A program made the translations under genes and the position numbers. Shown piece after piece: positions 12,051 to 21,600 of a stretch of DNA of 64,000 nt (position 1 is its first letter; each line of letters starts with the position of its first letter). This DNA comes from Pseudomonas sp. PDM18 (GTDB lineage Bacteria; Pseudomonadota; Gammaproteobacteria; Pseudomonadales; Pseudomonadaceae), in assembly GCF_014852585.1 (NCBI RefSeq), contig NZ_JACVBX010000015.1:93864-157863 (forward strand), read 5' to 3'. Below the pieces are notes generated by a model, which saw nothing but the letters and a program-made list of their open reading frames with translations, was not told the origin of the DNA and made no database searches.

Positions 12051-14156
12051 GTGAACCCGGTAACCAAGAAATTCCAGTTCGGTCAGTCGACTGTAACCCT
12101 CGAGACTGGCCGCATCGCCCGCCAGGCCACCGGTGCCGTCCTGGTCACCATGGACGACGTCACCGTGCTCTGCACCGTCGTCGGCGCCAAGCAGGCCGAC
12201 CCAAGCAAGAGCTTCTTCCCGCTCTCCGTGCACTACCAGGAGAAGACCTACGCAGCCGGCCGCATCCCTGGCGGCTTCTTCAAGCGTGAAGGCCGTCCTT
12301 CCGAGAAGGAAACCCTGACCTCGCGCCTGATCGACCGTCCGATCCGCCCGCTGTTCCCGGAAGGCTTCATGAACGAAGTGCAGGTTGTCTGCACCGTCGT
12401 TTCCACCAACAAGAAGTCCGATCCGGACATCGCTGCCATGATCGGCACCTCCGCCGCCCTGGCGATCTCCGGCATTCCGTTCGCCGGCCCGATCGGCGCT
12501 GCCCGCGTTGGCTTCCACCCGGAAATCGGCTACATCCTCAACCCGACCTACGAGCAGCAGCAGAGCTCCAGCCTCGACATGGTCGTGGCCGGCACCTCCG
12601 ACGCCGTGCTGATGGTTGAATCCGAAGCCGACGAGCTGACCGAAGACCAGATGCTGGGCGCTGTGCTGTTTGCACACGAAGAGTTCCAGTCGGTTATCCG
12701 CGCCGTTGCCGAGCTGGCTACCGAAGTCGGCAAGCCGACCTGGAACTGGGCTGCCCCGGTGGAGAACACCGCCCTGGTCAATGCCATCAAGGCCGAGTTC
12801 GGTGCCGCTATCTCCGAAGCCTACACCGTCACCGTTAAGCAAGACCGTTATGCCGCCCTGGGCGCCCTGCGTGACGAAGTTGTCGCCAAGTTCGCCGGCG
12901 AAGGCGAAGGCCAGTTCTCCGCAGCTGAAGTCAAAGACGTCTTCGGCCTGCTGGAGTACCGCACCGTTCGCGAAAACATCGTCAACGGCAAACCGCGCAT
13001 CGACGGCCGTGACACCCGCACCGTTCGTCCGCTGCGAATCGAAGTCGGCGTACTGGGCAAGACCCACGGCTCGGCGCTGTTCACCCGTGGCGAAACCCAG
13101 GCTCTGGTCGTTGCCACCCTCGGCACCGCCCGTGACGCTCAGCTGCTCGACACCCTCGAAGGCGAGCGCAAAGACCCCTTCATGCTGCACTACAACTTCC
13201 CGCCGTTCTCGGTAGGTGAGTGTGGCCGCATGGGTAGCGCGGGCCGTCGTGAAATCGGCCACGGCCGTCTGGCACGTCGCAGCGTTGCTGCCATGCTGCC
13301 GACCCAGGACGAGTTCCCCTACACCATCCGCGTCGTTTCCGAGATCACTGAATCCAACGGTTCCAGCTCCATGGCTTCCGTTTGCGGTGCTTCCCTGGCT
13401 CTGATGGACGCCGGTGTTCCGGTCAAGGCGCCGGTTGCCGGTATCGCCATGGGTCTGGTGAAGGAAGGCGACAAGTTCGCCATCCTGACCGACATCCTGG
13501 GTGACGAAGACCACCTGGGCGACATGGACTTCAAAGTCGCCGGTACCGACAAGGGTGTTACCGCCCTGCAGATGGACATCAAGATCAACGGCATCACCGA
13601 AGAGATCATGGAGATCGCCCTGGGCCAGGCCCTGGAAGCTCGCCTGAACATCCTCGGCCAGATGAACCAGATCATCGCCGCCCCGCGCGCCGAGCTGTCG
13701 GAAAACGCTCCGACCATGATCCAGATGAAGATCGACACCGACAAGATCCGCGACGTCATCGGCAAGGGCGGCGCCACCATTCGCAGCATCTGCGAAGAGA
13801 CCAAGGCCTCGATCGACATCGAGGACGATGGCAGCGTGAAGATCTACGGCGAAACCAAGGAAGCTGCCGAGGCCGCCAAGCAGCGCGTTCTGGGCATCAC
13901 CGCGGAAGCCGAGATCGGCAAGATCTACGTTGGCAAGGTTGAGCGCATCGTGGACTTCGGTGCCTTCGTCAACATCCTGCCGGGCAAGGATGGTCTGGTG
14001 CACATCTCGCAGATCAGCGACAAGCGCATCGACAAGGTCACCGACGTTCTGCAGGAAGGCCAGGAAGTCAAAGTCCTGGTTCTCGATGTGGACAACCGTG
14101 GCCGCATCAAGCTGTCGATCAAGGATGTAGCCGCTGCTGAAGCCTCCGGCGTGTAA
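12051..14156 (+). CDS. pnp: polyribonucleotide nucleotidyltransferase (PNPase)
   Basis: Phosphorolytic 3'-5' exoribonuclease and degradosome component. It has 701 residues with a GTG start. Two RNase PH-like halves are visible: about 1-140 (with [28 protein letters not shown]) and about 310-545 (with [16 protein letters not shown] and GRREIGHG). A KH domain (about 553-615, [15 protein letters not shown]) and an S1 domain (about 620-690, [29 protein letters not shown]) follow. It is the last gene of the operon and is followed by a strong terminator. Confidence 0.98.
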   Translation: MNPVTKKFQFGQSTVTLETGRIARQATGAVLVTMDDVTVLCTVVGAKQADPSKSFFPLSVHYQEKTYAAGRIPGGFFKREGRPSEKETLTSRLIDRPIRPLFPEGFMNEVQVVCTVVSTNKKSDPDIAAMIGTSAALAISGIPFAGPIGAARVGFHPEIGYILNPTYEQQQSSSLDMVVAGTSDAVLMVESEADELTEDQMLGAVLFAHEEFQSVIRAVAELATEVGKPTWNWAAPVENTALVNAIKAEFGAAISEAYTVTVKQDRYAALGALRDEVVAKFAGEGEGQFSAAEVKDVFGLLEYRTVRENIVNGKPRIDGRDTRTVRPLRIEVGVLGKTHGSALFTRGETQALVVATLGTARDAQLLDTLEGERKDPFMLHYNFPPFSVGECGRMGSAGRREIGHGRLARRSVAAMLPTQDEFPYTIRVVSEITESNGSSSMASVCGASLALMDAGVPVKAPVAGIAMGLVKEGDKFAILTDILGDEDHLGDMDFKVAGTDKGVTALQMDIKINGITEEIMEIALGQALEARLNILGQMNQIIAAPRAELSENAPTMIQMKIDTDKIRDVIGKGGATIRSICEETKASIDIEDDGSVKIYGETKEAAEAAKQRVLGITAEAEIGKIYVGKVERIVDFGAFVNILPGKDGLVHISQISDKRIDKVTDVLQEGQEVKVLVLDVDNRGRIKLSIKDVAAAEASGV

Positions 14157-14174
14157 GCAATCGGTGAAATGAAG

Positions 14175-14202
14175 GAGGGCCCCTTGCGGGCCCTCTTTTT
14201 TT
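14175..14202 (+). terminator. rho-independent terminator after pnp
   Basis: Perfect 8-bp stem GAGGGCCC / GGGCCCTC with a CTTGC loop, followed by seven T. It is the strongest terminator in the left part of the window and closes the nusA-pnp operon. Confidence 0.93.
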
Positions 14203-14250
14203 GCCTTGAAAATGCGCTATTCGCCGATCTCGCTCCAAGGATGCCCCGAG

Positions 14251-15672
14251 ATGGACAAGCGTTACTGCCACTACCACAGTGCTCAGCCCGCGACGTGGCA
14301 TTGCCAGCCGTGCGAGCGGCATTACGGCGATTGCTGCATTCCCCTCAACGCCGATGCTCCCGAGTACGCGCCGGCGTGTCCGTTGTGCCGCGGCCACCTG
14401 CGCTTCCTTGGAGCAGCCAACACCGCGCAACCTTTCTGGGAGCGCCTGCCGAAGTTCTTCGCCTACGGCTTCCAGACCGGGCCGCTGGCATTCTGCGCCT
14501 TGCTGGCACTCGCTTGTGTGTTCATGCCAGCCATGATCGTGCTTTGGGTCGCATTGCTCAGCGTGGCGACCAAGTACCTGCATAGCGTGATCGAAACCGC
14601 GAGCTTTGGCGGTCAGGACGCCCCGGGCCTGATTGAAGCCTTCAGCGCCGACAGCCTGCGGACCTTCTTTCAGCAACTGGCGGTCTTCCTGATCGCCCTG
14701 GTCCTGCTCTGGCTGGCGGCCGACTTCCACAGCGAGGCCGTTTACTGGGCCGCCAACATCGGCCTCATGCTGGTGCTGCCGGCGAGCATCATCCGCCTGT
14801 CCCTGGACAAGAGCCTGGGCTCCGCGCTCAGCCCCAGTGAAGTAGGGCAGGTCATTGCCGCCATGGGCTGGCGTTACCTCATTCTCTGCGTGTTCCTGTT
14901 CATCCTCTGGCAATCGCCCACCTATGTCGGCTGGTTGCTCTCCAACGGACTGCCACGCGTGGTAATGGTCCCGATAGTGGCGGGGCTGACCGGTTATTTC
15001 TCCGTGGTGATGTGCGCCATGATGGGCTATGCCGTGTTCCAGTATCAGGGCGAGCTGGGCTACGTCTCCGCCGGGGAAGACGCACCAGCCGGCTTTGCCG
15101 CGCCGGAATGGCATCGCCGCAAGGCGCTGGCCGAGGCGGAAGTGCGGGTCAAGGAGGGGCAGACCGGCGCCGCCCTGGAGATTCTGGTCGCCGCCCTGCG
15201 TGAAGGACGCCAGGACCTCAAGCTGAACGAGCGTTATCACCAACTGCTCTTCGCCTTGAATGAGCGCGCCGAGTGCCTGAACCATCTGCCGCATTATCTT
15301 GGCCTGGCCAGCCGGCTCAATCCGCAGTTGGCCGCCAGCGCATTCCTCAATGCCCGACAGTTGCAGGCAGATTACTTACCGGAGGATCCGAGCGTGTGCG
15401 AGCGCATTGCCGAGGTCCTGATCGAGCGCCACAAGGCCCGAGAGGGGCTGAGCCTGCTGCGCAACCTGCACAAGCGTTTCCCGGATTACCCCGGCATTCC
15501 GCGCGCGTACCTGATGGCGGCACGGGCGTTTTCGGAACGGCTTGGGCAGGTCGAGCCCGCGCAGCAGCTACTGGCCTTCATTCGTCAGCGCTACCCCGCG
15601 TTCGAGCAGATGGGGGAGGTGGTACAACTCGAGGCGGTGCTCGCTAAGTTGGGGCGCAACTCTGGCACCTGA
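14251..15672 (+). CDS. membrane protein with N-terminal zinc-ribbon (B-box-like) and C-terminal TPR-like region
   Basis: No named function recognised. ATG at 14251, with AAGGA about ten bases upstream, gives 473 residues. Residues 1-50 hold a Cys/His cluster (C6, H9, C18, C21, H24, C28, C29, C43, C46, H49) that resembles a B-box or double zinc ribbon. About five hydrophobic segments follow between residues 70 and 285. The C-terminal 180 residues are soluble, helical and TPR-like (for example ALAEAEVRVKEGQTGAALEILVAALREG). It stands alone between the pnp terminator and the BON gene. The layout suggests a membrane-anchored assembly or sensing protein, but this is inference. Confidence 0.8.
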   Translation: MDKRYCHYHSAQPATWHCQPCERHYGDCCIPLNADAPEYAPACPLCRGHLRFLGAANTAQPFWERLPKFFAYGFQTGPLAFCALLALACVFMPAMIVLWVALLSVATKYLHSVIETASFGGQDAPGLIEAFSADSLRTFFQQLAVFLIALVLLWLAADFHSEAVYWAANIGLMLVLPASIIRLSLDKSLGSALSPSEVGQVIAAMGWRYLILCVFLFILWQSPTYVGWLLSNGLPRVVMVPIVAGLTGYFSVVMCAMMGYAVFQYQGELGYVSAGEDAPAGFAAPEWHRRKALAEAEVRVKEGQTGAALEILVAALREGRQDLKLNERYHQLLFALNERAECLNHLPHYLGLASRLNPQLAASAFLNARQLQADYLPEDPSVCERIAEVLIERHKAREGLSLLRNLHKRFPDYPGIPRAYLMAARAFSERLGQVEPAQQLLAFIRQRYPAFEQMGEVVQLEAVLAKLGRNSGT

Positions 15673-15699
15673 TCGTGCAACCTGCATGAAGCGCAACGG

Positions 15700-15715
15700 C
15701 AGTTTTTGCAAACTG
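15700..15715. promoter_or_regulatory. inverted repeat, candidate enhancer site for the BON gene
   Basis: Half-sites CAGTTT and AAACTG are separated by TTGC. The centre lies about 80 bp upstream of the sigma-54 -24 element, a normal distance for an enhancer-binding protein. No specific regulator can be named. Confidence 0.45.
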
Positions 15716-15784
15716 CAAGCGACAGGCGCTTTTGGCATTTATTCAACTTGTTGATTTATAAGGTTTTTGCTGAATTAGAAAAGC

Positions 15785-15799
15785 TGGCACAGGGCTTGC
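15785..15799 (+). promoter_or_regulatory. sigma-54 (-24/-12) promoter of the BON-CsbD genes
   Basis: TGGCAC-AGGGC-TTGC matches the sigma-54 consensus, with exactly ten bases between the GG and GC dinucleotides. The predicted start is about 15811, 55 bases before the BON ATG. Confidence 0.8.
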
Positions 15800-15865
15800 G
15801 ATAGTCCTAGTGCAACTGCTGCCAGGCACGGGCCGCAGTTTTCCAATAATTCAGGAGAAACCGCC

Positions 15866-16213
15866 ATGAAACGTTTCAACAAACTGGCTCTCGCCGCTGC
15901 CACTGCAACCGCCCTGAGCTTCTCGTTCGCCAACTCGGTGTTCGCCCAGCCGACGACTCTGGCCGCCAACGAGACAGTCCAGAAAACCGAAGAGGCGGTC
16001 TCTGATACCTGGATCACCAGCAAGGTGAAGTCCAGCCTGATCGCTGACAAAGACATCAGCGGCACCAACATCAAAGTCGAGACTAACAAAGGTGTGGTCT
16101 CGCTTTCCGGTAACGTCAAGACCGACGCCGAGAAGGAACTGGCGATCAAGACCGCCAAAGGCATCAAGGGCGTGACTGCCGTCTCCGCCGATGGCCTGAA
16201 ATCGGTCGAGTAA
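15866..16213 (+). CDS. periplasmic BON-domain protein (OsmY-like)
   Basis: The 115-residue exported protein has a clear Sec signal peptide ([29 protein letters not shown]). One BON domain (about residues 48-114) follows, with the family pattern [39 protein letters not shown] proteins of the OsmY type bind membranes and are associated with envelope or osmotic stress. The ATG follows CAGGAGAAACC. A csbD-like gene follows after 46 bases with no terminator between, so the two form a stress-type pair driven by the sigma-54 promoter. Confidence 0.9.
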   Translation: MKRFNKLALAAATATALSFSFANSVFAQPTTLAANETVQKTEEAVSDTWITSKVKSSLIADKDISGTNIKVETNKGVVSLSGNVKTDAEKELAIKTAKGIKGVTAVSADGLKSVE

Positions 16214-16259
16214 GAACCACAGGCTCTTACCCTATCCAACCTCAAGCAGGAGGATCGCC

Positions 16260-16457
16260 ATGAACACTGACGTCATCAAAGGCAAGTGGAAGCAGCTGTC
16301 CGGCACCATGAAGGAAAAGTGGGGCAAGCTGACCGACGACGATGTGCAAGCGGCAGACGGACACGCCGAGTACCTGGTCGGCAAACTGCAGGAACGCTAC
16401 GGCTGGACCAAAGAGAAAGCGGAAGAGGAAGTCCGCGATTTCAGCAGCCGTCTGTAG
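16260..16457 (+). CDS. CsbD-family stress protein
   Basis: A 65-residue soluble, highly charged protein: [34 protein letters not shown]... The N-terminal [22 protein letters not shown] is the CsbD hallmark. Family members are abundant under general stress, but their biochemical role is unknown. The ribosome-binding site is AGGAGG, perfect. It is cotranscribed with the BON gene and followed by a terminator. Confidence 0.92.
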   Translation: MNTDVIKGKWKQLSGTMKEKWGKLTDDDVQAADGHAEYLVGKLQERYGWTKEKAEEEVRDFSSRL

Positions 16458-16480
16458 ATCCCAGGGACAGGGATGGTCCA

Positions 16481-16510
16481 AGCCCCGCCGGTTCGCCGGC
16501 GGGGCTTTTT
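16481..16510 (+). terminator. terminator after the csbD-like gene
   Basis: Perfect GC-rich stem AGCCCCGCCGG / CCGGCGGGGCT with a short TTCG loop region, followed by TTTTT. It lies between the convergent csbD-like and rhomboid genes. Confidence 0.92.
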
Positions 16511-16520
16511 CATGGGCGAG

Positions 16521-17975
16521 TCAGGGGGCGAGGTGCTGCTGGTAGATCGTCAGCTGTCGGGTCGGATCGGCTTCCGGGTAGTGCTGACGGAGGAAGCGCG
16601 AAAGTTCGCGCACGGCCTGCAGGTCGCCTTTCTGCCCCATCTGCTTTGCCAGTTGCAAGGTCAGGCCGGGCAGCGGTTCGGGAAGTTGGCCCGAGCGCGA
16701 CAGACGACGCCAGCAGTTCAGCGCCTGGGCGGATTCATTGCGTTGGAGCAGTTTGCGCAATAGGTGCAATTGAATAGCTGGGTGGGCCAGCAGCCCGGCG
16801 CCACTAGCGGCACTTTCCTCGGCGAGACGGCGCAGTAGCGCATCGGCTGTCGTGGAGGGTGGCAAGGCGAACAATTGCTTGAGGGTTTCACTCATCAGTG
16901 CGCGGTCCTGTCTCCCCTTGGCTACGCCGTAGAGGCGCTCGACCAGCACCGGTTGTCCAGGAAATTGCCGCAGCAGCTCCGGTCCGCGTGCAGCGGCCTG
17001 GTCGAGGGCAAAGCGGCCAATCTGTTCGTCCAGCGACGCTAGCGCGCGCTTGAAGGGGGCCTCGGGGTCTTCCTTGCTCAGGTAGGCCTCGTCCACCGGC
17101 ATGCGCCCCAGCTTGCGGGGTAGCCAGACGGCAAGAAAACCGGAAACCAGGCCGCCGATGTGCGCGTAGTAGTTCACGTGGTCGGCGGCACGAACCAGCC
17201 CGAACAGTTCCTTGCCCAGCCACAGTGGCAGGATCCACAGCGCCGGTGCCTTGAGGTAGCCCATCAGGGGCCCGAGCCAGTAGAAGAACTGGATGCGCCG
17301 TAGGCCGTAGACGCCGATATACATGCCCATCAGGCCGGAAATGGCGCCTGAGGCACCGATACCCGGCACCCAGGAAGGATCGAGCGCCCACCACAGCAGG
17401 CCTGAGCACAGGCCGCTGAACAGGTAGAGGCCCAGATACAGGGCGCGGCCCAGCGCCGCTTCGAGGGTGAAGCCGAAGATGAACAGGAACACCATGTTGC
17501 CGGCCAGATGCCAGAAACTGCCGTGGAGGAACATCGAGCCAAACAAGCCCAGCACTGTGAAGCGCTCGGGGATGAAGCCGAAACGCAGGCTGCTGGTCTG
17601 ATCGCGCGCCGCTTCAGCCCTTAGGCGTGAAGCCTGCCAGGCGGCGTCCTGCTGGAAGGCGGGCATGGCGCGCAGTTCGTGGCCGAACTCCAGGTCCGAG
17701 AGCACCAGCCAGGCCAATTGCTGCCGGGGAAGGGCTTCGAGGGCTCGCTGCTGATCGGCTTCCAATCGGTCGCGGCGTTCCAGCGAGGCGCTGAACAACG
17801 GCCGCTCATGGCTGAGCAGGTCCTGTTCGAGGTAGATGCGCACGGCTTCTTCGCGCCGGGTGCTGTCGCCACCCTGGTAGCCGAAGTAGATCAGGACGTT
17901 GATGACGATCAGCAGCAGCGTGATGACGGGAGGTTTCTTCCAGTCCAGCGGGTGCTCGGCGGGGACGATAACCAT
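16521..17975 (-). CDS. rhomboid-family intramembrane serine protease
   Basis: Cleaves substrates within the membrane by a Ser-His dyad. The start at 17975 (MVIVPAEHPLDWKKPP, with AAGGA upstream) gives 484 residues; the earlier in-frame start is rejected. TM1 is about 16-33. A long insertion (about 35-135) comes before the rhomboid core. Core motifs are HGSFWHLAGN (151-160), GASG with nucleophile Ser209, and His272 in YYAHIGGLVSG. The C-terminal 190 residues are soluble and helical, TPR-like. It lies first downstream of the DUF2845 pair, on the same strand, with 72 bases between. No substrate is predicted. Confidence 0.93.
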   Translation of the reverse strand: MVIVPAEHPLDWKKPPVITLLLIVINVLIYFGYQGGDSTRREEAVRIYLEQDLLSHERPLFSASLERRDRLEADQQRALEALPRQQLAWLVLSDLEFGHELRAMPAFQQDAAWQASRLRAEAARDQTSSLRFGFIPERFTVLGLFGSMFLHGSFWHLAGNMVFLFIFGFTLEAALGRALYLGLYLFSGLCSGLLWWALDPSWVPGIGASGAISGLMGMYIGVYGLRRIQFFYWLGPLMGYLKAPALWILPLWLGKELFGLVRAADHVNYYAHIGGLVSGFLAVWLPRKLGRMPVDEAYLSKEDPEAPFKRALASLDEQIGRFALDQAAARGPELLRQFPGQPVLVERLYGVAKGRQDRALMSETLKQLFALPPSTTADALLRRLAEESAASGAGLLAHPAIQLHLLRKLLQRNESAQALNCWRRLSRSGQLPEPLPGLTLQLAKQMGQKGDLQAVRELSRFLRQHYPEADPTRQLTIYQQHLAP

Positions 17976-18047
17976 GGCGACCGGTCCTTGGCCCGAATGG
18001 CGTGAATGCGTGAGTGGCGGCGAGACTAGCACTCGCCACCGCGGCTG

Positions 18048-18371
18048 TCAGTTGCCGCTGCGCTTGCTCTGGATATCGCTCAGGCGGTTGCCCTCGAAGC
18101 GGACGAAATACAGCATGCCGCTCCAGGGACCGTAGATCCATTCTTCCACGGCTACTTCCATCGACTCGCCATAACGCGGGCCGGGTACCTGCTTGTACCC
18201 GAGGAAGGAGCGGCTGACAGGCTCGCCGCACCGGCTGAGTACGTCGCTGGTGACATCGCCGGTGCTTATGAGTTTGCTGCTGCAGCGCAGGCTGGCGGCC
18301 TGTGCGTCAAGGGCGGTGAAGGTAAGGGGCATTGCAATGGCCGCCAGCAGCAGTGCGAGGGGTGTCTTCAA
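18048..18371 (-). CDS. DUF2845 secreted protein (second of a tandem pair)
   Basis: Function unknown. A TTG start at 18371, overlapping the previous stop (TTGA), gives 107 residues with a signal peptide (MKTPLALLLAAIAMPLTFTALDAQAA). The mature part has SLRCSSKLISTGDVTSDVLSRCGEP, a DUF2845 cysteine pair, and VEEWIYGPWSGMLYFVRFEGNRLSDIQSK. It is a diverged paralogue of the gene immediately upstream. No ATG fits the signal peptide, so the TTG start with translational coupling is the best choice but not certain. Confidence 0.8.
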   Translation of the reverse strand: MKTPLALLLAAIAMPLTFTALDAQAASLRCSSKLISTGDVTSDVLSRCGEPVSRSFLGYKQVPGPRYGESMEVAVEEWIYGPWSGMLYFVRFEGNRLSDIQSKRSGN

Positions 18372-18658
18372 TTGCGTTTGAACTCGATGCTTTTGAGTTT
18401 GTTGGCTTCGAAGGTGAGGATGTAGCTGGTGCCATTGCGCGGGCCATAGACCCACTCCTCGACCCGGTACTCGCGGCGATCGTAACCGCCGAGGGTGTAA
18501 CCGACTTCGTCACGGTGATCCGGCGCGCCGCACTTCTGCTCGACTTCCCAGGCGCGGTCGCCGGCGTTGATCAGGGCGCTTCCGCAACGCATGCTTTCCG
18601 CCTGGGCGCCCGCCGCGCAAAGCAGCAGGGCGCAGGACATCCAGGTCAGGGCTTTCAT
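18368..18658 (-). CDS. DUF2845 secreted protein (first of a tandem pair)
   Basis: Function unknown. The 96-residue protein has a signal peptide (MKALTWMSCALLLCAAGAQA) and a mature DUF2845 domain: SMRCGSALINAGDRAWEVEQKCGAPDHRDEVG and VEEWVYGPRNGTSYILTFEANKLKSIEFK. Two conserved cysteines could form a disulfide in the periplasm. Its stop overlaps the start of the second DUF2845 gene. The upstream DUF748 gene ends 11 bases earlier, so the three are probably one transcript. Confidence 0.88.
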   Translation of the reverse strand: MKALTWMSCALLLCAAGAQAESMRCGSALINAGDRAWEVEQKCGAPDHRDEVGYTLGGYDRREYRVEEWVYGPRNGTSYILTFEANKLKSIEFKRN

Positions 18659-18669
18659 CGACCGACTCC

Positions 18670-21600
18670 TTATTCGCTATCAAGGTGAAGCTGGGTGGCC
18701 ACACTGCCACCATTCTCCGCTTCGCCGAAGCTGACGTCGATGAGGTAGATGCGGTCGTCACCCAGGCCACCCTTGGCGACCAGGTAGTCCTTGATCTGGG
18801 TTGCGCGCTCCTGACCGAGCTTGCGCAGCAGCAACTGGCTGTCGCTCCAGGAATCGAGCACGGCCTGGCGCATCTTTGCCGAACGCTCGTCCTTGCTCAG
18901 GTCCTGCCATTCCGCTGGCGGTTGCTTCTTCAGGCGCGCGCGGTAAACGCCTTCGAGCAGGACCGGCTGCAGGTCTTCCGGCACTTCCAACTGGCTCGCG
19001 TCGCTGGGTACCTTGTCGCCGCGGCGCTGCAACATGCTGTAGTAGTTCTTCTGGTATTCCTGCTTCAGGCGCTTGTCGGCCAGTAGCGGGCCATCGCTGG
19101 CGGCCGCGGCGACGCCTTCGACTTCCAGCTTCAGCGCCGGACGCTGCTTGAGGGCTTCGGCCAGCTTGTCGAGATTGCCCTGGGCGCTGGTGTCCAACTC
19201 GCTGGAGCCGGGGGCGAACACCACGTTGCTCAGGTCCGGCCCGCCACCGCCACTGGCCAGGCCGGCGATAAAGTTGAACGGGGCTTGCACCGCGCGAACG
19301 ACCAGGTTGCGCAGGGTTTGCCAGACGATGGGCATGACGCTGAACTGCGGGTTGTTCAGGTCGCCTTCCACCGGCAATTGGATGTCGATGTTGCCGTTGG
19401 CGTCCTTGAGCAGGGCGATCGCCAGTTTCACCGGCAGGTCCACTGCGTCCGGGCTGTCGACCTTCTCGCCCAGCTGGAGGTGTTCCACCAGCACCTTGTT
19501 GTCGGCTTTGAGCTTGCCCTGGGTGATCTGGTAATGCAGATCCAGATTCAGCCGGCCCTTGCGGATGCGGTAGCCGGCGAACTTGCCGGAGTAAGGCGTC
19601 AGGGTGGTCAGTTCGACACGCTTGAAGCTGGTGGCGATGTCCAGTTTCTCCAGCGGCGAGAACGGGTTTAGGCTGCCCTTGATGGTGACCGGCGCGTACT
19701 TGTCGACCTTGCCTTTCACGTCTACCGAGGCGGGTGCCGGATTGCGGTTGTCGATTGTGCCGATCTCGCCGGCCAGTTGCTGGATGGCCGTGGCGAAGTC
19801 CGGGCGCAGGGTCAGGTCGGCGAAGTTGGCCGAACCGTTGTTGATCTTCACGCCACCGATACGGATGCCCAGCGGCTTGCTGTTGCTGCCCGAGGCGCTG
19901 CCCTTGCTCGCCGACGACGAGCTGGACTCTGGCTGCGGGATAATCAGCTCGCTGACGTTGGTGCTGCGATCCTCGTTGATGATGAAGCGTGCGTAGGGCT
20001 CTTCCAGTGAGACGGTCTGGATCACCAGGCTGTCGCCATGCTTGTAGGCCAGGCCGTCGAGGGTCAGCTTGGTCCATTTGACGAAGTCGCGGCTCTTGAG
20101 AGTATCCAGGGTGTGCAACTGGGTGACCTGGGCGCTTCCGGTGACGCTGAAAGCCAGCGGTTCGGTGCTCTTCAGGTCAACGTTCAGGTCGCTGGACAGC
20201 AGGCCGCTGCGCAGTTCCAGGCGAATGAACGGGTCGATGTAGGCTTGGGCAACGCGCAGGTCGATGTCGCGGGTCGAAACCTTAAGCTTGGCGCTGACCG
20301 GACTGGGGATGACCTGGCCACTGGCTTCGATCTGACCGCGCGGGCCGAGACCGGTCTTGAGCTTGAGCTGCAGTGGCGAGGTCAGGCCGCTGTCGACGTT
20401 CTGCAGATCCAGGTCCAGCGGGCCGATTTCCAGGGCCACCGGTTTGCCCGGCGCGCGATCGGCCAGGTGAGCCTTGTAGCCGCGCAGTTGGGTGTCGCGC
20501 AAAACCACATGCCATGGCTTCGGCGGCTCGGTCGGTCTGGTCTGCTCGGTTGCCTGTGCAGGCTTGTCAACCGCGACGGGCTTGGCTCCTGGGTTGGTTT
20601 CTGGCTGGGACGGTACGGCCGGTTTGGCTGGCTCGGTCTGGGCTGTTGTGGCGGCAGCGCTGGGCTGGGTTTGCGGTTGGTCGGTCGGCGCCTTCTGCTC
20701 CTCGCCGGCTGCAGCTACCGCCTCGCTGGCAGGCGCTGGCTTGGGAGCGGCCTGCGCTTGCGGCGAGGGTTCCTCGGGGCGCTTGTAGGGTTTGAAGTTG
20801 GCGAAGAGCTTCTGCCAGTCCAGCTGGCCGTCCTTCTCCCGCGCCGCCCAGGCTTCCAGTCCTTGGCTGCGGATCTGGCCGACCACCACTTCCTGCTTGA
20901 CGAGGTCCAGGGTGGTTTCGGCGACATCCAGGGTGGCAAGCTTGGCCAGTGGTTTGCCTTCGGGGGAACTGAGGTCCAGGTCACGCAGCTTGATGGCGGC
21001 CTTGTCCAGCAGGAGTTGCGTCCCCTTCGAAAGATCCAGGTGGTAGTCGGAGGCCGCGCTCAGGATGCCGTTGTTCAGGTTCAGCGGTGCATTGTCTCGC
21101 ACGTAGGGCCACCAGGCCTTCAGCGGCACGCCGTCGAGGGTGAAGCTGCCCTTGGAAGTGAAGGGCACGATGCTCAAGTCACCCTTCCAGTCGAGCTTGC
21201 CGCCGTGGGGGCCGGTGGCGACCAGGGTCATTTCGGCGCCGTCCTCAGGCAGGGTGCTGAGGTTGTGCAGCTCGAAGCCCATTGGGTCGAAGACGAACTC
21301 CACTGGCTCGCTGGGGCGGCGGTCGAGGAAATGCAGGCTGCCTTCGGCGAGGCGGATGCGGTCGATGCGCAGGGGGAAGGGATCGCTGGGCTCTTCCTGG
21401 GCCGGGGCCGGCGCACTGGGCGGCAGCTTGAACAGTCTGCTCAGGTTCAGCGTGCCGTTCTCGGCGAACAGCAGTTCGGTGTGCGGTGCGTCCAGTTCGA
21501 CGTCGGCGAGGTGCAGCCTGCGCTTCCACAGGCTGTCGAGTTCGAGGTTGGCGTAAAGGCGCCTGAAGCGCACCTGCTCCTGTCCATCGGCACCCAGATG

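Noticed and set aside
11940..14003. A 687-codon open frame opposite pnp
   Set aside because: Shadow of pnp with the same compositional signature; no ribosome-binding site or domain.
15663..15680. A second TGGCAC element near the end of the zinc-ribbon gene
   Set aside because: The spacing between GG and GC is 11 rather than 10 bases, and the better site at 15785 explains the BON promoter.
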